NCBI GenBank assembly: GCA_023212725.1
Contig: JALBYF010000009.1
Location: 248,001 to 312,000 of the forward strand
Source: Tranzscheliella williamsii
Lineage: Eukaryota > Basidiomycota > Ustilaginomycetes > Ustilaginales > Ustilaginaceae
DNA length: 64,000 bases
Reading direction: 5' to 3'
Numbering within the stretch: the first letter of the stretch is position 1; each line of letters opens with the position of its first letter. This document shows positions 44,165 to 55,314 of this stretch, piece after piece. Under the pieces are notes generated by a model. It worked only from the letters and a program-made list of their open reading frames with translations. It searched no databases and was not told the origin of the DNA. A program made the translations under genes and the position numbers.

Positions 44165-47100
44165 ATGTCGGCTAGAATCGCCGCTGCTCAAGGCCAACCG
44201 GCCACGACAGCTCGCTCCAACATGCAAAGGAGAACGGCAACCTCAAGAACGCAACCTGCCACATCCTCGGCTGCTAAAGCGCCCGCAGCGCTAACGCCAA
44301 GGCGTAGGGCTGATACTGACGATGCGGTCTCGTCCAGTGGCTCCTCTGCACGCGTGTCCACGACCGTCTCGAAATCCTCGACGACATCACGCAGTGCCGC
44401 TACGAGCTCGCGGACGACATCAGCTTCTTCGACAGCAAAACTTCCCAACCCGAGAATCCAAAAAGCACCGTCAAAGGCCGGAGGCACTTCGCGAGCCGCA
44501 ACATTGCCGGATAAGTCACCTACCGCTTCCACCTCAAACCTACTGGACGTGTCATGGTCTGAAGCAGATATCCTCAATGCCCTTAAAAAGCCGCGCTGCC
44601 TTGCCTTGTATTCGCCGTGCTATCTCCTTATACTGCTCGACATAACTTCGGATGACTTACAGCTGGACTTACCCAAGACTTTTCGCTTCTCAGCTCCGGT
44701 GAAATGCCTGACTCAAACGAAGGCCATCTACCTATCAAAACAGATCACCAATGCCGGGCTCGGATTCATAGGCGAGCTCGTCGCTTCTGGTTGGTCCAAT
44801 CCAAGCCGCGGCTTCCCTCCATCATCAAGCACGTCTTCATCAGCATCTACCTCCGACGCCGCCAATGCGACCCCGTCCGAACAGGCATGTGTTTTGGCCG
44901 CCATTGACATGTTCAGGATAGCAACGCGCTTCCTCATACATAAGTCACAGGCTTCCACATCCTCTCGGAGCACGGGAAAAGAGCTCGAAGTGGAAACCAT
45001 TCTTCTCCGTACCAATCTGAAGCTTCGAGCTCTCGGGCTCGATCATGTTGCCTCCCAAGACCTCTGCTACCTGTGCAAGCTTGTTACTGCGCGCGAAAAT
45101 CATGAACAAGTAGCTCAAACTGTACTGTTCCCTTTGCAGGCTCCGGATGGCTCGTTGTGGTCAATAGCTCGACGCAACTTCATGCTCGACCTGCAAACCA
45201 ACAGCATCGTGCATCGACTAGACCGAATCGATGCTTCAAAGCTTGGAGAATTGGAAGCGGAGTTGAAGGATCAGCTCGGCCCGCTTGCCTGGCAAAGACG
45301 GGAGCGCAGCCTCAGTGAAGATTCACGAATCGCTGATCGGGCAGCTTACACCATCGAACGCGCCATCTCGAAAGCGCTTCAGAGGTTGCAGGTCCCTAAC
45401 GACCTCGCTCACCTTCCGCTTCGAGGCATTGCGGCAACCTTGCTTCTGCAAGTCAGCGATATCGATATGGACGCCCTCTGGGAGCGCATCGCGCGGATCG
45501 GCGCCGCCTGCCTCAAGACAGAGCAAAAACATGGAAGGAACGTACCGGAAGCTTTCCAAAAGGTGCAAGAGCTCTTTGAAGCCCTCGTGCGGGATGCTAG
45601 CGAGAAAGACGCCGCCAGGGCTCAAGGACCCGGATTCACCAAGTTCTGCGACTATTGGATTACTTTCGCCAAACTGGCAGGCAATGCGGAAGGCATTGAG
45701 CGCGCTACGACTGCTCTCAATCGATGCATGCCGCACACACCATTCTCGCCGAAGCAAAGATCGCGATCCCCTACACCCATGAACATGGAACAATCTGCCC
45801 CAACTCCTGTCGTGCAGCGAGTATGGAGCGGCCAAGACGTTGTCAAATTTTGTGCCACATTGACCACTGCAGTCGTCGTCCTTGACGCTGTTGTCGCTGG
45901 AAACGCCGATGAACATGCCCAGGATAAGCTCGACCAGGCAACAAAGCTGATACACAGCCTCTCTGGCTGGCCGTCCACCGTGACAGCGTCCGCACAGTCC
46001 AAACTGCATCGAGTCTTGGATCAGATCCATCGCCGAGTATGTGCCAAGCTGAGCAGTCAGGGTAGCGACAGCAAGGGGCAGCCGAAAGCCGACAGCAGCT
46101 CGCCGGTAGCGGTCGACCAACTCGCTCATGCGTGTCTTAGCCTTTTAGAAAACCTTATCCACCTTTCCGATCCACCCAAGACCCTACCGGACCGCGAAGG
46201 TCAGCTTGCAGACATTGTGTATGGGAGCAGGGTCTTGGCCAACAAGATCTTCTCTGCTGCCTCGAAAGAAAGACAGAAAGATGCTCTTGCCGAGCTCAAG
46301 CGATGTCTCCAACTTTTCTCACTGCAACATATCGAGCTTCTAGATGCGGGTCTTCTGGCAGAACAGCTCCGACTGCTTTCTAGCAGCTTCTACAACCCTG
46401 GCGGCATCCTTTACAACGAGGCTGATTACGAAGGTGCAGCAGAATATCTTCAGCTGGCGGCTGATTGTGATCGCCAATCTTTGCAATTTCTGCGTCGCTC
46501 TTATCCCGCGGATGAAGTTGATCTCACCGACTCCCAAAAGGCAGAAATACAGAAGCGTCATGCGGCTCTCACTAAGAAGCTCGAGTATGCCGCAGTAGCT
46601 CACAGATTTAGTGGGAACAAAACCAACGCCCTCGAAGTCTACAAGCAGACCGTTCTGTCTCTTTCGTCAGCATTCCTCTCTCGCCTTTCCGACACCGCGT
46701 CTGATTGTGCGATAGATGAGACATTCAAAAGGGAGGAAAACAAAGGCCTAGCAGGCATCATCAAAGCGACGGTCGATCTCTCCGTCTTCGACTTGAAGCT
46801 CGATCTTGACCCAGCAGACCACGACAGAAGCCTCACGAGCTGGCTGTTAAATGCCTCGAACATGACTCCTTCGGCAAAGGGAGCAATACTGGAACACGCG
46901 GCGTCTCTACTCGCTTCACGTGCACATCTGAACGGTGCCAACAAAGCTCTCAGTAATGTTCAGATGGCCTTGGTTGTCTTATATGAACCTCATCGACATC
47001 CGTTGCGTCGTGCAAGAACAATCACGAGACAACTCGAGGCCGATGTTCTCTCCCTGCGCCTCGATTTGGCTCCAGAAACTTGCGTAGCGATGGAGATCGA

Positions 47101-50100
47101 AGTGCTGAAATGTGTGGAAACTGGCAAAGCGGCTCTAGACAAAGGTCTGCAGCACCTCGCTCCACAGTACAAGTGCTCTACACTGTTGCTTGCCGCTCTC
47201 AACGAGCGATTACGCCGGCCTTTCGAAGACCCTCAGGATGTTGTCCGCAGAGTTTCTGATGCTTGCAAGACGATGAAGGATCTGTACCAGTCAGGCCGAG
47301 CCATGGCAACAAAGACAACTCCAGAAAGCGAGGACCGATCAGCAGCGCCAGCGAAACGAGCTTCCAGTTCGCCTTCTGTCAGAAAGGCCATCACTCGCGG
47401 TGCTACGAACAAACCCGCTGCAGATGGATCACGGAAGTCGTCATCTACCCGTCCGCTCTCTACCCGTACAGCCCCGCCACAGGCGTTGGCCAAAACCGAC
47501 CCTGTAACTCCTCCACCAACGGCGGCCAAACCAGGCTTTGCCTCACTCACGACACCACCGACAACGTCAAATCGCTCCGCCAATGGGAGCACACCAGCTA
47601 AAGGCCTTGATCGAGCCGACCACTTCTGTCACATGCTCGAAATTGTCCAAGAGGCCTTTTCCGCGCTTGCTCTCACAAGATGTAGTGCTGACTTGTTGAA
47701 GCTTTTGCGTCTCGTTGCAAAGTACATGCCAAACAACGAAGGATTAGAGATATACTGCCGTGCTTCCGCCGATTTAGCAAATCTGTATCTTCTCCTCGGA
47801 AAAACGGGCCCAGCTGCCACCGTTCTCAACCAAGCCGAGTCCGTGTTCGGCAGTTCGACGCATGGAGACAAGCTTGTTGCCATATCTCAGGATACCAGAT
47901 TTCGATGTCTTATTGTTGATGCGCAACTCCTCTGTCAGGAAAGAGACTTGGAAGCGGCGCAAAGACAATTTAAAGATGCGCTCACGCTGGCAAGATCCCC
48001 GAACAAGGCGGGCAAGGATACCCAGAACTGGATCGAAAAGCTGAGGATGAGGGAACGTCAAGCAACTTCCTTCAGAGTTTGCTCGGCGCTGGAAACAGCT
48101 TGTGGTAATCTGGCGGCTGGTATCAGCATGATGACCTTGGCAATTCGCCAGCTGATACGATTGTCAAGCAGTCTCTCCAATATATCGAAACGTGCGCAGG
48201 AGAGCGCAGATGATGCTGCACCGACCGCTGAAGCCAACCCCAGCTCAGAGCTTTCTGACCTGACCTCGTCACAAGACCTGGCAAAGAAAACGGACGACAC
48301 GGGGAGCAAAAAAGCACTACCGAAGTTTGCTACTGCCGTCTTTTCCGGCTTCTTCTGGAGGACCGGCAAGTTGCTAATGGCCTCGTATTCGGACCTCAGT
48401 CGACTGTACAGCATCCGTGGGTCCGCTGTTGATGCTGAAGCATTCGCCTGCGAATGCGTGCAGTTTGCGAGCTCAATGGACTTCGCCTTGCCATTAGCAC
48501 AGGCCCTAATCCAGCGCGGCGAAATACGCTTACAGCTCGCTCGTTTCGACCAGGGGCAAGAGGATTTGTCCCGCTGCCTCGAACTGCTGCAAGAGACGTG
48601 GATACCGGAGGTTGTTGATCTGACGTGTGTCCAGGGGGACTGCCTGACGCGAATCGAGCAGCTGGGGGAGGCACTGAAATCGTACGCTGCTGGAGAAGCA
48701 ACGCTTCGGTCTTTGAGCACCGCCTTCCTTGATCTAGAGACTGTTCCGTCCACGCCGACGTCATCGAGTAGTTCAAGAAGGGTGATCTCTGGTTCTATCA
48801 CAAAGGCAACAAAAGGACGCAGCAGTGCAACGATGACTGACCATGTGTTACCCGAAGTACAAGGTAGGCTCTTACGCAGACAAGCTTGGATCCTGCATCT
48901 CATGAATCAATCGGAGCATGGCGGCGAGCTTATGGACAAGGCAATCTCCATCAAGGGCGGCTCAAACTCTGTTGAAGCTCGGATGGAACAATATGTCCTT
49001 CAAGGCCGCATTGCTCTCCACCGCGCATCCAACCTCCTAAAGGCGGACCACTTGTATAGTATGCTTCCAGAGGCGGCGATCTCAATTCCGATGGCGCCTT
49101 CGATTAGCGTCCGCCACATAGGTACAAATACCCACGCCACGCAGGCTATCTCCGAGGAGATTGTCAAAGCAGCTCTCAGCCTTTTGTACCCGGCTGACGC
49201 TGCTCTTAGGGAAGCTTTATCGTTTGGATTGCTCTCGTCTCATTCCCTACTGCTACGAGAGGCCTTCTCAAGCCTGGCACAGGTCTATACGACGCAAGCG
49301 GCCCTCGGACAGAACATCAAAATGGCCGCCTCGAATGCAGCTGCTCTGCTTGATTGGGCCTCAAGTGTTGGAGTCAGGCGGAACTTGCTCGTCTCCATTG
49401 CCAGCAAGCTTAAGAAGCAGGACACCGTCGAGGAGCATGATTGGCCAGTGCTGGAGTCCGACACCATCGAGGGTGGCGACGCCACGGATGAGGAGGACGA
49501 TAACTGTCTACCAAGCCGTCTAGCGAATTTGAAGCTTAAGGACGCTTCAGTTCCGCCAACAACGAAGAAGGTGAACGCCATTTCTGCCTACTGGCAGTCA
49601 GTGCGGCTTCGACACCGACACGCCCAGCACGAATCGGCACATGAGTCGATGTTACTGCCAAGTAACTGGACTGTCATCTCCATTTCGGCGATGGGCTCTG
49701 AGCTCGAGAACCTAGTTCTGACGAGGCAGGAAGGCGGCGGAGGTCCCGACCGGTGCTGCGCAAAGGAGGCGGTCTTGTACAGCCTACCGATCAATCGTCA
49801 CAGCCAACGGGAAGGAGATGAAGGGGAAGGAGAGCAGTTGACGCTGAAGACGGCGCAAGACAAGATTGAAGAAATCGTCCGTTCCAGCAATGATGGCATC
49901 CATGGTGTCAAGGATGTTCTAAGCATGGATGCTCGCCGGCAGTGGTGGACGGAACGACACCGCCTGGATGACGAACTGCGAGATCTACTACAGGCGATTC
50001 AAGACGGCTGGCTCGGCGGCTTTAAGGGCGTATTTTCTGAGCCCAGCTCTGATGCCCAGGCCAAGGCGGCATTGCGTTCGCGTTTCGAGAAGATCATTCG

Positions 50101-51358
50101 ACGGGCTTGCTTCCCGACGGCGAACAAGCGACCTAACAAGCTGAAGCTGGACGATGCTGTCTTCGAGTGTTTCGCAGGCCTGCCGGCCGACTGCACGGAT
50201 GAGGATCTGGAGGATCTAGTTCACTACGTCATGGATGCACTCCAATTCAGCGGATTCCAGGTGGCAGTAGACGAAATCGATCTCGACGAGACTGCACTGG
50301 ATCTGCGCGGGGCCTTGGAAGAGCTTCGAGGAAAGCGGAATCTGGCTTCTCCCAATAAGAACCAGTTACCGTTTTCAAGGAACTCAGAGGAGGAGGACCA
50401 GCAAGATCACCATATCTTCCTGGTCCTTGATAAGGAGACTGCGGTCTTTCCTTGGGAGTCGATGCCGATCCTGCGTGGCAGGGCCGTAAGCCGGATCCCA
50501 TCGATGGCGTTCTTGCAGGACCGCATCGAGTTAGCCAAAGTCTACCACGTCATGCCTGGAGCCAATGCTGACACGGATCCAAGCCCGCTGCAAAAGGGAA
50601 AAATAGAAGCCCGCTCGCGATCCAGATCACCATCCAAGCAAAAAGCAACACCAACTGCGAATCAGGCCGACGCTGACTGGAAGGTCGCCCTGCGTCATGG
50701 CAGACTGTTCAACCTGTCGAAGCTCAAGACTTTCTACTTGCTCAACCCTGGCGGCGATCTTGTGCAAAGCCAGGAGCGATTCGAGCCTTGGCTTCAAGGG
50801 CGCTCGGAGACGTCGAGCTGGAAAGGCATTGTGGGTCGACAGCCGATCGTGCATGAGCTGCCGGAGGCGCTCAGCTCGAGCGATCTCCTGCTCTACTTTG
50901 GCCACGGCGGCGCCGAGCAGTTTATCCGGCAATCAAGAGTGCGCGAGCTGCAGCGCTGTGCAGTGACCATGCTGTGGGGCTGCTCGTCAGCCGTCCTGCA
51001 GGGCAATGGTGATTTCGACCGGACCGGCACTCCGCTCAACTACATGTGCGGTGGCGCGCCGGCCATGGTGGGAAACCTCTGGGATCTAACAGACAGGGAG
51101 CTGGATTCGGTCTGCGAAGGAGTATTCGGGCGACTAGGCCTCATGGAGAAGGACGAAAGAGCAGAGGTCAAAGCAGCGGCGAGACAGATCAAGACCGATG
51201 AGCAAGGCAAGCTAATCGCAAGCAGACCGCCGCAGGAGATGTCGCTGGCCCGCGCCGTGGCAGAGAGCAGGAGCGACTGCAAGTTGCACTACCTCACCGG
51301 GGCCGCTGCCGTTGTCTACGGGGTTCCCGTCTATTGGGCCAGAGATGACGACCCATAG
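44165..51358 (+). CDS. ESP1: Separase
   Basis: 2397 aa from the ATG at 44165 (an open frame reaches upstream only through a TTG). Separase cleaves the cohesin kleisin at anaphase. The C-terminal caspase-like protease domain holds the dyad: His2247 in LLLYFGHGGAEQF and Cys2273 in TMLWGCSSAVLQG. Upstream strands (HIFLVLDKETAVFPWESMPILRG, SRIPSMAFL) are the family-typical pseudo-protease/active protease entrance, and PAMVGNLWDLTDRELD follows the dyad. The N-terminal 1900 residues are helical repeats with TPR-like spacing and a disordered linker at about 1070-1150. The first 120 residues are Ser/Thr-rich and basic. The protein is larger than yeast Esp1 (about 1600 aa) and closer to animal separases in length. 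No introns needed. Confidence 0.96.
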   Translation: MSARIAAAQGQPATTARSNMQRRTATSRTQPATSSAAKAPAALTPRRRADTDDAVSSSGSSARVSTTVSKSSTTSRSAATSSRTTSASSTAKLPNPRIQKAPSKAGGTSRAATLPDKSPTASTSNLLDVSWSEADILNALKKPRCLALYSPCYLLILLDITSDDLQLDLPKTFRFSAPVKCLTQTKAIYLSKQITNAGLGFIGELVASGWSNPSRGFPPSSSTSSSASTSDAANATPSEQACVLAAIDMFRIATRFLIHKSQASTSSRSTGKELEVETILLRTNLKLRALGLDHVASQDLCYLCKLVTARENHEQVAQTVLFPLQAPDGSLWSIARRNFMLDLQTNSIVHRLDRIDASKLGELEAELKDQLGPLAWQRRERSLSEDSRIADRAAYTIERAISKALQRLQVPNDLAHLPLRGIAATLLLQVSDIDMDALWERIARIGAACLKTEQKHGRNVPEAFQKVQELFEALVRDASEKDAARAQGPGFTKFCDYWITFAKLAGNAEGIERATTALNRCMPHTPFSPKQRSRSPTPMNMEQSAPTPVVQRVWSGQDVVKFCATLTTAVVVLDAVVAGNADEHAQDKLDQATKLIHSLSGWPSTVTASAQSKLHRVLDQIHRRVCAKLSSQGSDSKGQPKADSSSPVAVDQLAHACLSLLENLIHLSDPPKTLPDREGQLADIVYGSRVLANKIFSAASKERQKDALAELKRCLQLFSLQHIELLDAGLLAEQLRLLSSSFYNPGGILYNEADYEGAAEYLQLAADCDRQSLQFLRRSYPADEVDLTDSQKAEIQKRHAALTKKLEYAAVAHRFSGNKTNALEVYKQTVLSLSSAFLSRLSDTASDCAIDETFKREENKGLAGIIKATVDLSVFDLKLDLDPADHDRSLTSWLLNASNMTPSAKGAILEHAASLLASRAHLNGANKALSNVQMALVVLYEPHRHPLRRARTITRQLEADVLSLRLDLAPETCVAMEIEVLKCVETGKAALDKGLQHLAPQYKCSTLLLAALNERLRRPFEDPQDVVRRVSDACKTMKDLYQSGRAMATKTTPESEDRSAAPAKRASSSPSVRKAITRGATNKPAADGSRKSSSTRPLSTRTAPPQALAKTDPVTPPPTAAKPGFASLTTPPTTSNRSANGSTPAKGLDRADHFCHMLEIVQEAFSALALTRCSADLLKLLRLVAKYMPNNEGLEIYCRASADLANLYLLLGKTGPAATVLNQAESVFGSSTHGDKLVAISQDTRFRCLIVDAQLLCQERDLEAAQRQFKDALTLARSPNKAGKDTQNWIEKLRMRERQATSFRVCSALETACGNLAAGISMMTLAIRQLIRLSSSLSNISKRAQESADDAAPTAEANPSSELSDLTSSQDLAKKTDDTGSKKALPKFATAVFSGFFWRTGKLLMASYSDLSRLYSIRGSAVDAEAFACECVQFASSMDFALPLAQALIQRGEIRLQLARFDQGQEDLSRCLELLQETWIPEVVDLTCVQGDCLTRIEQLGEALKSYAAGEATLRSLSTAFLDLETVPSTPTSSSSSRRVISGSITKATKGRSSATMTDHVLPEVQGRLLRRQAWILHLMNQSEHGGELMDKAISIKGGSNSVEARMEQYVLQGRIALHRASNLLKADHLYSMLPEAAISIPMAPSISVRHIGTNTHATQAISEEIVKAALSLLYPADAALREALSFGLLSSHSLLLREAFSSLAQVYTTQAALGQNIKMAASNAAALLDWASSVGVRRNLLVSIASKLKKQDTVEEHDWPVLESDTIEGGDATDEEDDNCLPSRLANLKLKDASVPPTTKKVNAISAYWQSVRLRHRHAQHESAHESMLLPSNWTVISISAMGSELENLVLTRQEGGGGPDRCCAKEAVLYSLPINRHSQREGDEGEGEQLTLKTAQDKIEEIVRSSNDGIHGVKDVLSMDARRQWWTERHRLDDELRDLLQAIQDGWLGGFKGVFSEPSSDAQAKAALRSRFEKIIRRACFPTANKRPNKLKLDDAVFECFAGLPADCTDEDLEDLVHYVMDALQFSGFQVAVDEIDLDETALDLRGALEELRGKRNLASPNKNQLPFSRNSEEEDQQDHHIFLVLDKETAVFPWESMPILRGRAVSRIPSMAFLQDRIELAKVYHVMPGANADTDPSPLQKGKIEARSRSRSPSKQKATPTANQADADWKVALRHGRLFNLSKLKTFYLLNPGGDLVQSQERFEPWLQGRSETSSWKGIVGRQPIVHELPEALSSSDLLLYFGHGGAEQFIRQSRVRELQRCAVTMLWGCSSAVLQGNGDFDRTGTPLNYMCGGAPAMVGNLWDLTDRELDSVCEGVFGRLGLMEKDERAEVKAAARQIKTDEQGKLIASRPPQEMSLARAVAESRSDCKLHYLTGAAAVVYGVPVYWARDDDP

Positions 51359-51993
51359 CTCATACAGCCGCTACAACGGCCTGTTCCCTCCCTAGCTCTT
51401 TGCAGGGCCAAACGCGATGCCATCCGCACACACTCATGACTGTTTTGATCCACAGCCTAAAAATCTACTAACTATTTAGAAGGGCGGAGCACCGTGGGAC
51501 TGACTGCTTTCAAGTTTGTGTGCAGATCGGGCTCGAGTTCCACTAAACTGCGATGGTGCGGAGCCTGTGATTGTCCCGATCTCCAGAATTTCTAAACCCT
51601 TTGTGTTTGAGATCTGAAATCTCTTAAAGTTCATGCATGCGAGCTCTGCACCTCTCATGCAGGGCGGAACTCAGCTTTCCGCTTTGCTGACATCGTGATT
51701 CTTCCGGCTAGGGTGGCGTTGGGATCTTGCCACCGCCCAAAGGCCTTCCTTCCTTTCAAGATTGGACCTTCTTATGAACAGATCGCTGCTAGCCGCTAGT
51801 CTTTTATCGCTGTGCTGGTCACGAGGTTTCATTGGCTAGCCTGGCGTTGGTCCTTCAGTGTCAGCGTTTCCCGGTCTCTGTATCATTGTTTCTGTCCCCT
51901 GGCCACTCTGCTGGCTCGCCACATTCTTCACCACCTTGTTCTAGTTTCTCGACGAACGCCTCGTCAGTCCAGCTCGTCGGTAAGGTTTCTGCA
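51359..51993. promoter_or_regulatory. ESP1 3' end and RAD16 upstream region
   Basis: 635 bp between two plus-strand genes. Pyrimidine-rich stretches near 51855-51990 precede the RAD16 start, as in fungal leaders. No separate gene seen. Confidence 0.4.
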
Positions 51994-54900
51994 ATGCCTC
52001 CTCGCAGATCTTCGAGACGTGCTTCTGCGCCGGATGTTGTCACTACGAAGGACGACGGCGTCATCGTCATCATGTCGTCTGACGACGAACAGTTTGTGCC
52101 AGAGACACCTTCTCCGGCTGCCTCAAGCAGGATCCAGCCTGCGCTAGGTCAACCGAGCAGTTCCTTTTCTACGACACCTGCAACTGGCCGTAGTTCGCGC
52201 TTCGCCTCCACCAACGCTTCTGGTAGCCACACTCCTGCCACCTCCGTGGACGAAGATGACGGTGTTGACGGTTTCAAGCTTGTCTTGGGCCCTAAAGCAA
52301 CCGAGCTCGGCGAGCTCACTATTACTGTAAGTAACACTTCTGCTCGGAATCGACTTCCATCGGGGCCTTTTATGCTGACATCTTTCTTCCTCCGCTTCCT
52401 TTCACAGTCACGCAAGAGGAAGCTCTCCGTAGGCTCTCCTGCCACAAAGTCGCGGGTAGACAAACTTGCCAAATCAGAGGCCAGCGATACTTGGGCTCGG
52501 GCTGCTCGGCGCACATCTTTCAACGCCGACATCAAGGCTGCCTCGGACGCTGATATCGATGCTTTCCTCGACGAAGAGCTTGGCCTTGCCGCCGAGGCTA
52601 AAGGCAAGGCTAAGATTGAAGAGCCGTCTGAGGATGGGTCTGACGAGCCACTATCTCGACGTTTCTCGTCCCGTCGTTCCGCCGCCAAGGCTAAAACAGA
52701 AGTCAACGACACAGCAGATACTCCAGACTGGAGCGATGAGGAGGATGACGGTGACTTCATCGACAAAGATGACCCTGAATCATCGGACTTAAGTAGCGAT
52801 GGCGACTTTACAGCTATTAGTAGCCGCAGGCCAAAGACGAGGCAGCCACCAAGGGCAGGTTCAAGCTCTGCTGCCGCGCGTCGGGATACTTCCAGTCGCC
52901 TGGACGAGGATCCGGACCAGACAGACGATGACTTTGCGCCCGATCGTGCTAATCCGTACGCCGAAGAGCAGCAATACGAAACCAGGAAACAACGCGAGGC
53001 GCGGTTGCGCCGCGAGGATCGCGCAGCTCGGCTTAAGAACATAGACAAACGTTCACAATACGAGAAGAACAAGGTGAAACTCATTGCTCATCATCCCGAG
53101 CTGAAGAACGTCTGGGAGGACTTGCAAAATAGCGTCTCCGTAATCAAACCTCGGGAGGCTGAGCAGCCAAGCGGTCTCACCATCAAGTTGCTTCCTTTCC
53201 AGCGCGAAGGCCTCGACTGGTTGACGCGTCAAGAACAGGAAACCTCCTGGAAGGGTGGCATGCTAGCCGACGAAATGGGCATGGGAAAGACCATCCAAAT
53301 GATCAGTTTAATGCTATCGGACCGCAAAAAGCCTTGCCTCGTGGTAGCCCCCACCGTCGCAATTATGCAATGGCGAAATGAAATACAGCAGTATACGGAG
53401 CCTAAACTCTCCGTGCTCATGTGGCACGGCGCCAACCGTACTCAAGACCTGAAACAGCTCCAGGCTGCCGATGTGGTTTTGACAAGCTACGCCGTTCTAG
53501 AGAGCAGCTTCCGAAAGCAAGAGTCTGGATTTCGCCGTAAGAACGAATTGATCAAGGAAAAGTCGGCGCTGCACGCCGTTCATTGGCGCAGAATTATTCT
53601 CGACGAAGCGCACAATATCAAAGAGCGCTCTACCAACACCGCCAAAGGTGCTTTTGCATTGCAAGGCGATTTTCGTTGGTGTCTCAGCGGGACTCCGCTG
53701 CAGAACAGAGTGGGTGAGCTGTATTCCATGATCCGGTTTCTGGGCGGTGATCCGTACGCCTATTACTTTTGCAAGAAGTGCTCCTGCAAGTCGTTGCACT
53801 GGTCTTTTTCGGATCGCCGAAACTGCGACGGCTGCGGCCACACCCCAATGCACCATACTTGTTATTGGAACAATGAGATTTTAAAGCCCATTCAGCGGAA
53901 TGGCGCCGAACACGGAGAAGGCAAAGATGCCTTCAAGCGGCTGCGGATTCTGCTCGAGCGCATGATGTTGCGTCGTACGAAGCTGGAGAGAGCGGATGAC
54001 ATGGGACTGCCGCCTCGAACAATTGAAGTGCGACGAGATATCTTTAACGAGGAAGAGGAGGATCTGTACACCTCGCTCTACACGGACACGACTCGAAAAT
54101 TCTCTACGTATCTGGACCACGGCACGGTACTCAACAACTACTCGAACATTTTCACTCTGCTGACGCGCATGCGTCAGCTGGCCAATCATCCCGACCTGGT
54201 CTTGCGATCCAAGACGGGGATTGCCTCGAGGCTGCTTGGCGACGATCAGACAGAGATCCACGTTTGCCGACTCTGCACGGATGAGGCAGAGGATGCGATC
54301 ATGTCGCGCTGTAAGCACATCTTTTGCCGAGAATGTGTGCGACAGTATCTGGACAGCGAGATCGAGCCGGGGGCTGTTCCCGACTGCCCATGCTGTCACG
54401 CCACGCTGTCGATTGATCTGGAGGCCGAGGCGCTGGAGCCGCCACAAAGCACGATTCGGATGAATGACAATGGTCGGCAAGGCATTCTGTCTCGTCTGGA
54501 CATGGACAAATGGCGATCGAGCACCAAAATTGAAGCGTTGGTAGAGGAGTTGACGCAATTGCGAACGGACGACAAGACGATCAAGTCGCTCGTATTCTCA
54601 CAATTTGTCAACTTTCTCGACTTGATCGCCTTTCGACTGCAACGAGCTGGATTCCAGATCTGTCGTCTGGAAGGCAACATGTCGCCCGAGGCGCGAAACC
54701 GGACGATTAAGCACTTTATGGAAAATCCAAACGTAACCGTGTTTCTGGTCAGTCTCAAGGCTGGCGGCGTAGCGCTCAACCTGACAGAGGCGTCGCGAGT
54801 GTATCTGATGGATCCTTGGTGGAATCCATCGGTGGAAGTGCAAGCCATGGACCGCATCCACCGCTTGGGACAGCATCGACCGATCATTGTAAAGCGGATG

Positions 54901-55041
54901 GTCATCGAGAACAGCATCGAGTCTCGCATCATCGAGCTGCAGAACAAGAAGAGCGCCATGATCGAGGCCGCCATTGGCAAAGACGACGGTGCGATGGGCC
55001 GGCTGAGCGTCCAGGATCTCCGTTTCCTGTTCACACTGTAA
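51994..55041 (+). CDS. RAD16: RAD16-type SWI2/SNF2 ATPase with RING finger
   Basis: 988 aa after removal of one intron (52327-52407, GTAAGT, CTGAC branch, CACAG); exon 1 is 51994-52326. The intron is 81 nt with no in-frame stop, so a retained form also reads through. The chosen start is the ATG at 51994 (MPPRRSSRRAS); the frame upstream begins at a TTG. Walker A is LADEMGMGKT (about residue 400), Walker B LDEAH (about 510), followed by a Cys-rich insertion (FCKKCSCK...NCDGCGH) typical of Rad16, a C3HC4 RING (CRLCTDEAEDAIMSRCKHIFCRECV, about 728-775) and the helicase C-terminal domain ending QAMDRIHRLGQ. With Rad7 it acts in repair of UV damage in silent DNA and as part of an E3 ligase. Confidence 0.95.
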   Translation: MPPRRSSRRASAPDVVTTKDDGVIVIMSSDDEQFVPETPSPAASSRIQPALGQPSSSFSTTPATGRSSRFASTNASGSHTPATSVDEDDGVDGFKLVLGPKATELGELTITVSNTSARNRLPSGPFMLTSFFLRFLSQSRKRKLSVGSPATKSRVDKLAKSEASDTWARAARRTSFNADIKAASDADIDAFLDEELGLAAEAKGKAKIEEPSEDGSDEPLSRRFSSRRSAAKAKTEVNDTADTPDWSDEEDDGDFIDKDDPESSDLSSDGDFTAISSRRPKTRQPPRAGSSSAAARRDTSSRLDEDPDQTDDDFAPDRANPYAEEQQYETRKQREARLRREDRAARLKNIDKRSQYEKNKVKLIAHHPELKNVWEDLQNSVSVIKPREAEQPSGLTIKLLPFQREGLDWLTRQEQETSWKGGMLADEMGMGKTIQMISLMLSDRKKPCLVVAPTVAIMQWRNEIQQYTEPKLSVLMWHGANRTQDLKQLQAADVVLTSYAVLESSFRKQESGFRRKNELIKEKSALHAVHWRRIILDEAHNIKERSTNTAKGAFALQGDFRWCLSGTPLQNRVGELYSMIRFLGGDPYAYYFCKKCSCKSLHWSFSDRRNCDGCGHTPMHHTCYWNNEILKPIQRNGAEHGEGKDAFKRLRILLERMMLRRTKLERADDMGLPPRTIEVRRDIFNEEEEDLYTSLYTDTTRKFSTYLDHGTVLNNYSNIFTLLTRMRQLANHPDLVLRSKTGIASRLLGDDQTEIHVCRLCTDEAEDAIMSRCKHIFCRECVRQYLDSEIEPGAVPDCPCCHATLSIDLEAEALEPPQSTIRMNDNGRQGILSRLDMDKWRSSTKIEALVEELTQLRTDDKTIKSLVFSQFVNFLDLIAFRLQRAGFQICRLEGNMSPEARNRTIKHFMENPNVTVFLVSLKAGGVALNLTEASRVYLMDPWWNPSVEVQAMDRIHRLGQHRPIIVKRMVIENSIESRIIELQNKKSAMIEAAIGKDDGAMGRLSVQDLRFLFTL

Positions 55042-55300
55042 TGCCACGCCGCATGCCCCCACTCACCGCTCGTCGCTCGACGCAAAGGGAGCATTATAAT
55101 TGTTTTTCCCTGCCATGACCCATTTCTTTTCGCTTTCACTCGCTATTCCTTTTCTGAATCTGCCACCATCACCGTCACCATGGCGTTCCTCTTCTCAACA
55201 GTCATGTTTCTTCAGTTTATGCATTCAGAAATGCTCTCAACGCGTAGTGTGAGTGTTTGAGCCGGCTTAACAATTTGGATTTGTGCCGTGTAAGCCAGTC

Positions 55301-55314
55301 TCGGCCATCTCCGG
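55301..55314. promoter_or_regulatory. TCGG-N6-CCGG, UaY-like Zn-cluster site
   Basis: CGG-N6-CCG inverted triplets inside TCGGCCATCTCCGG. The site of the Aspergillus purine regulator UaY is TCGG-N6-CCGA, so one outer base differs. It lies 815 bp upstream of the xanthine dehydrogenase ATG, between RAD16 and XDH. Confidence 0.4.
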
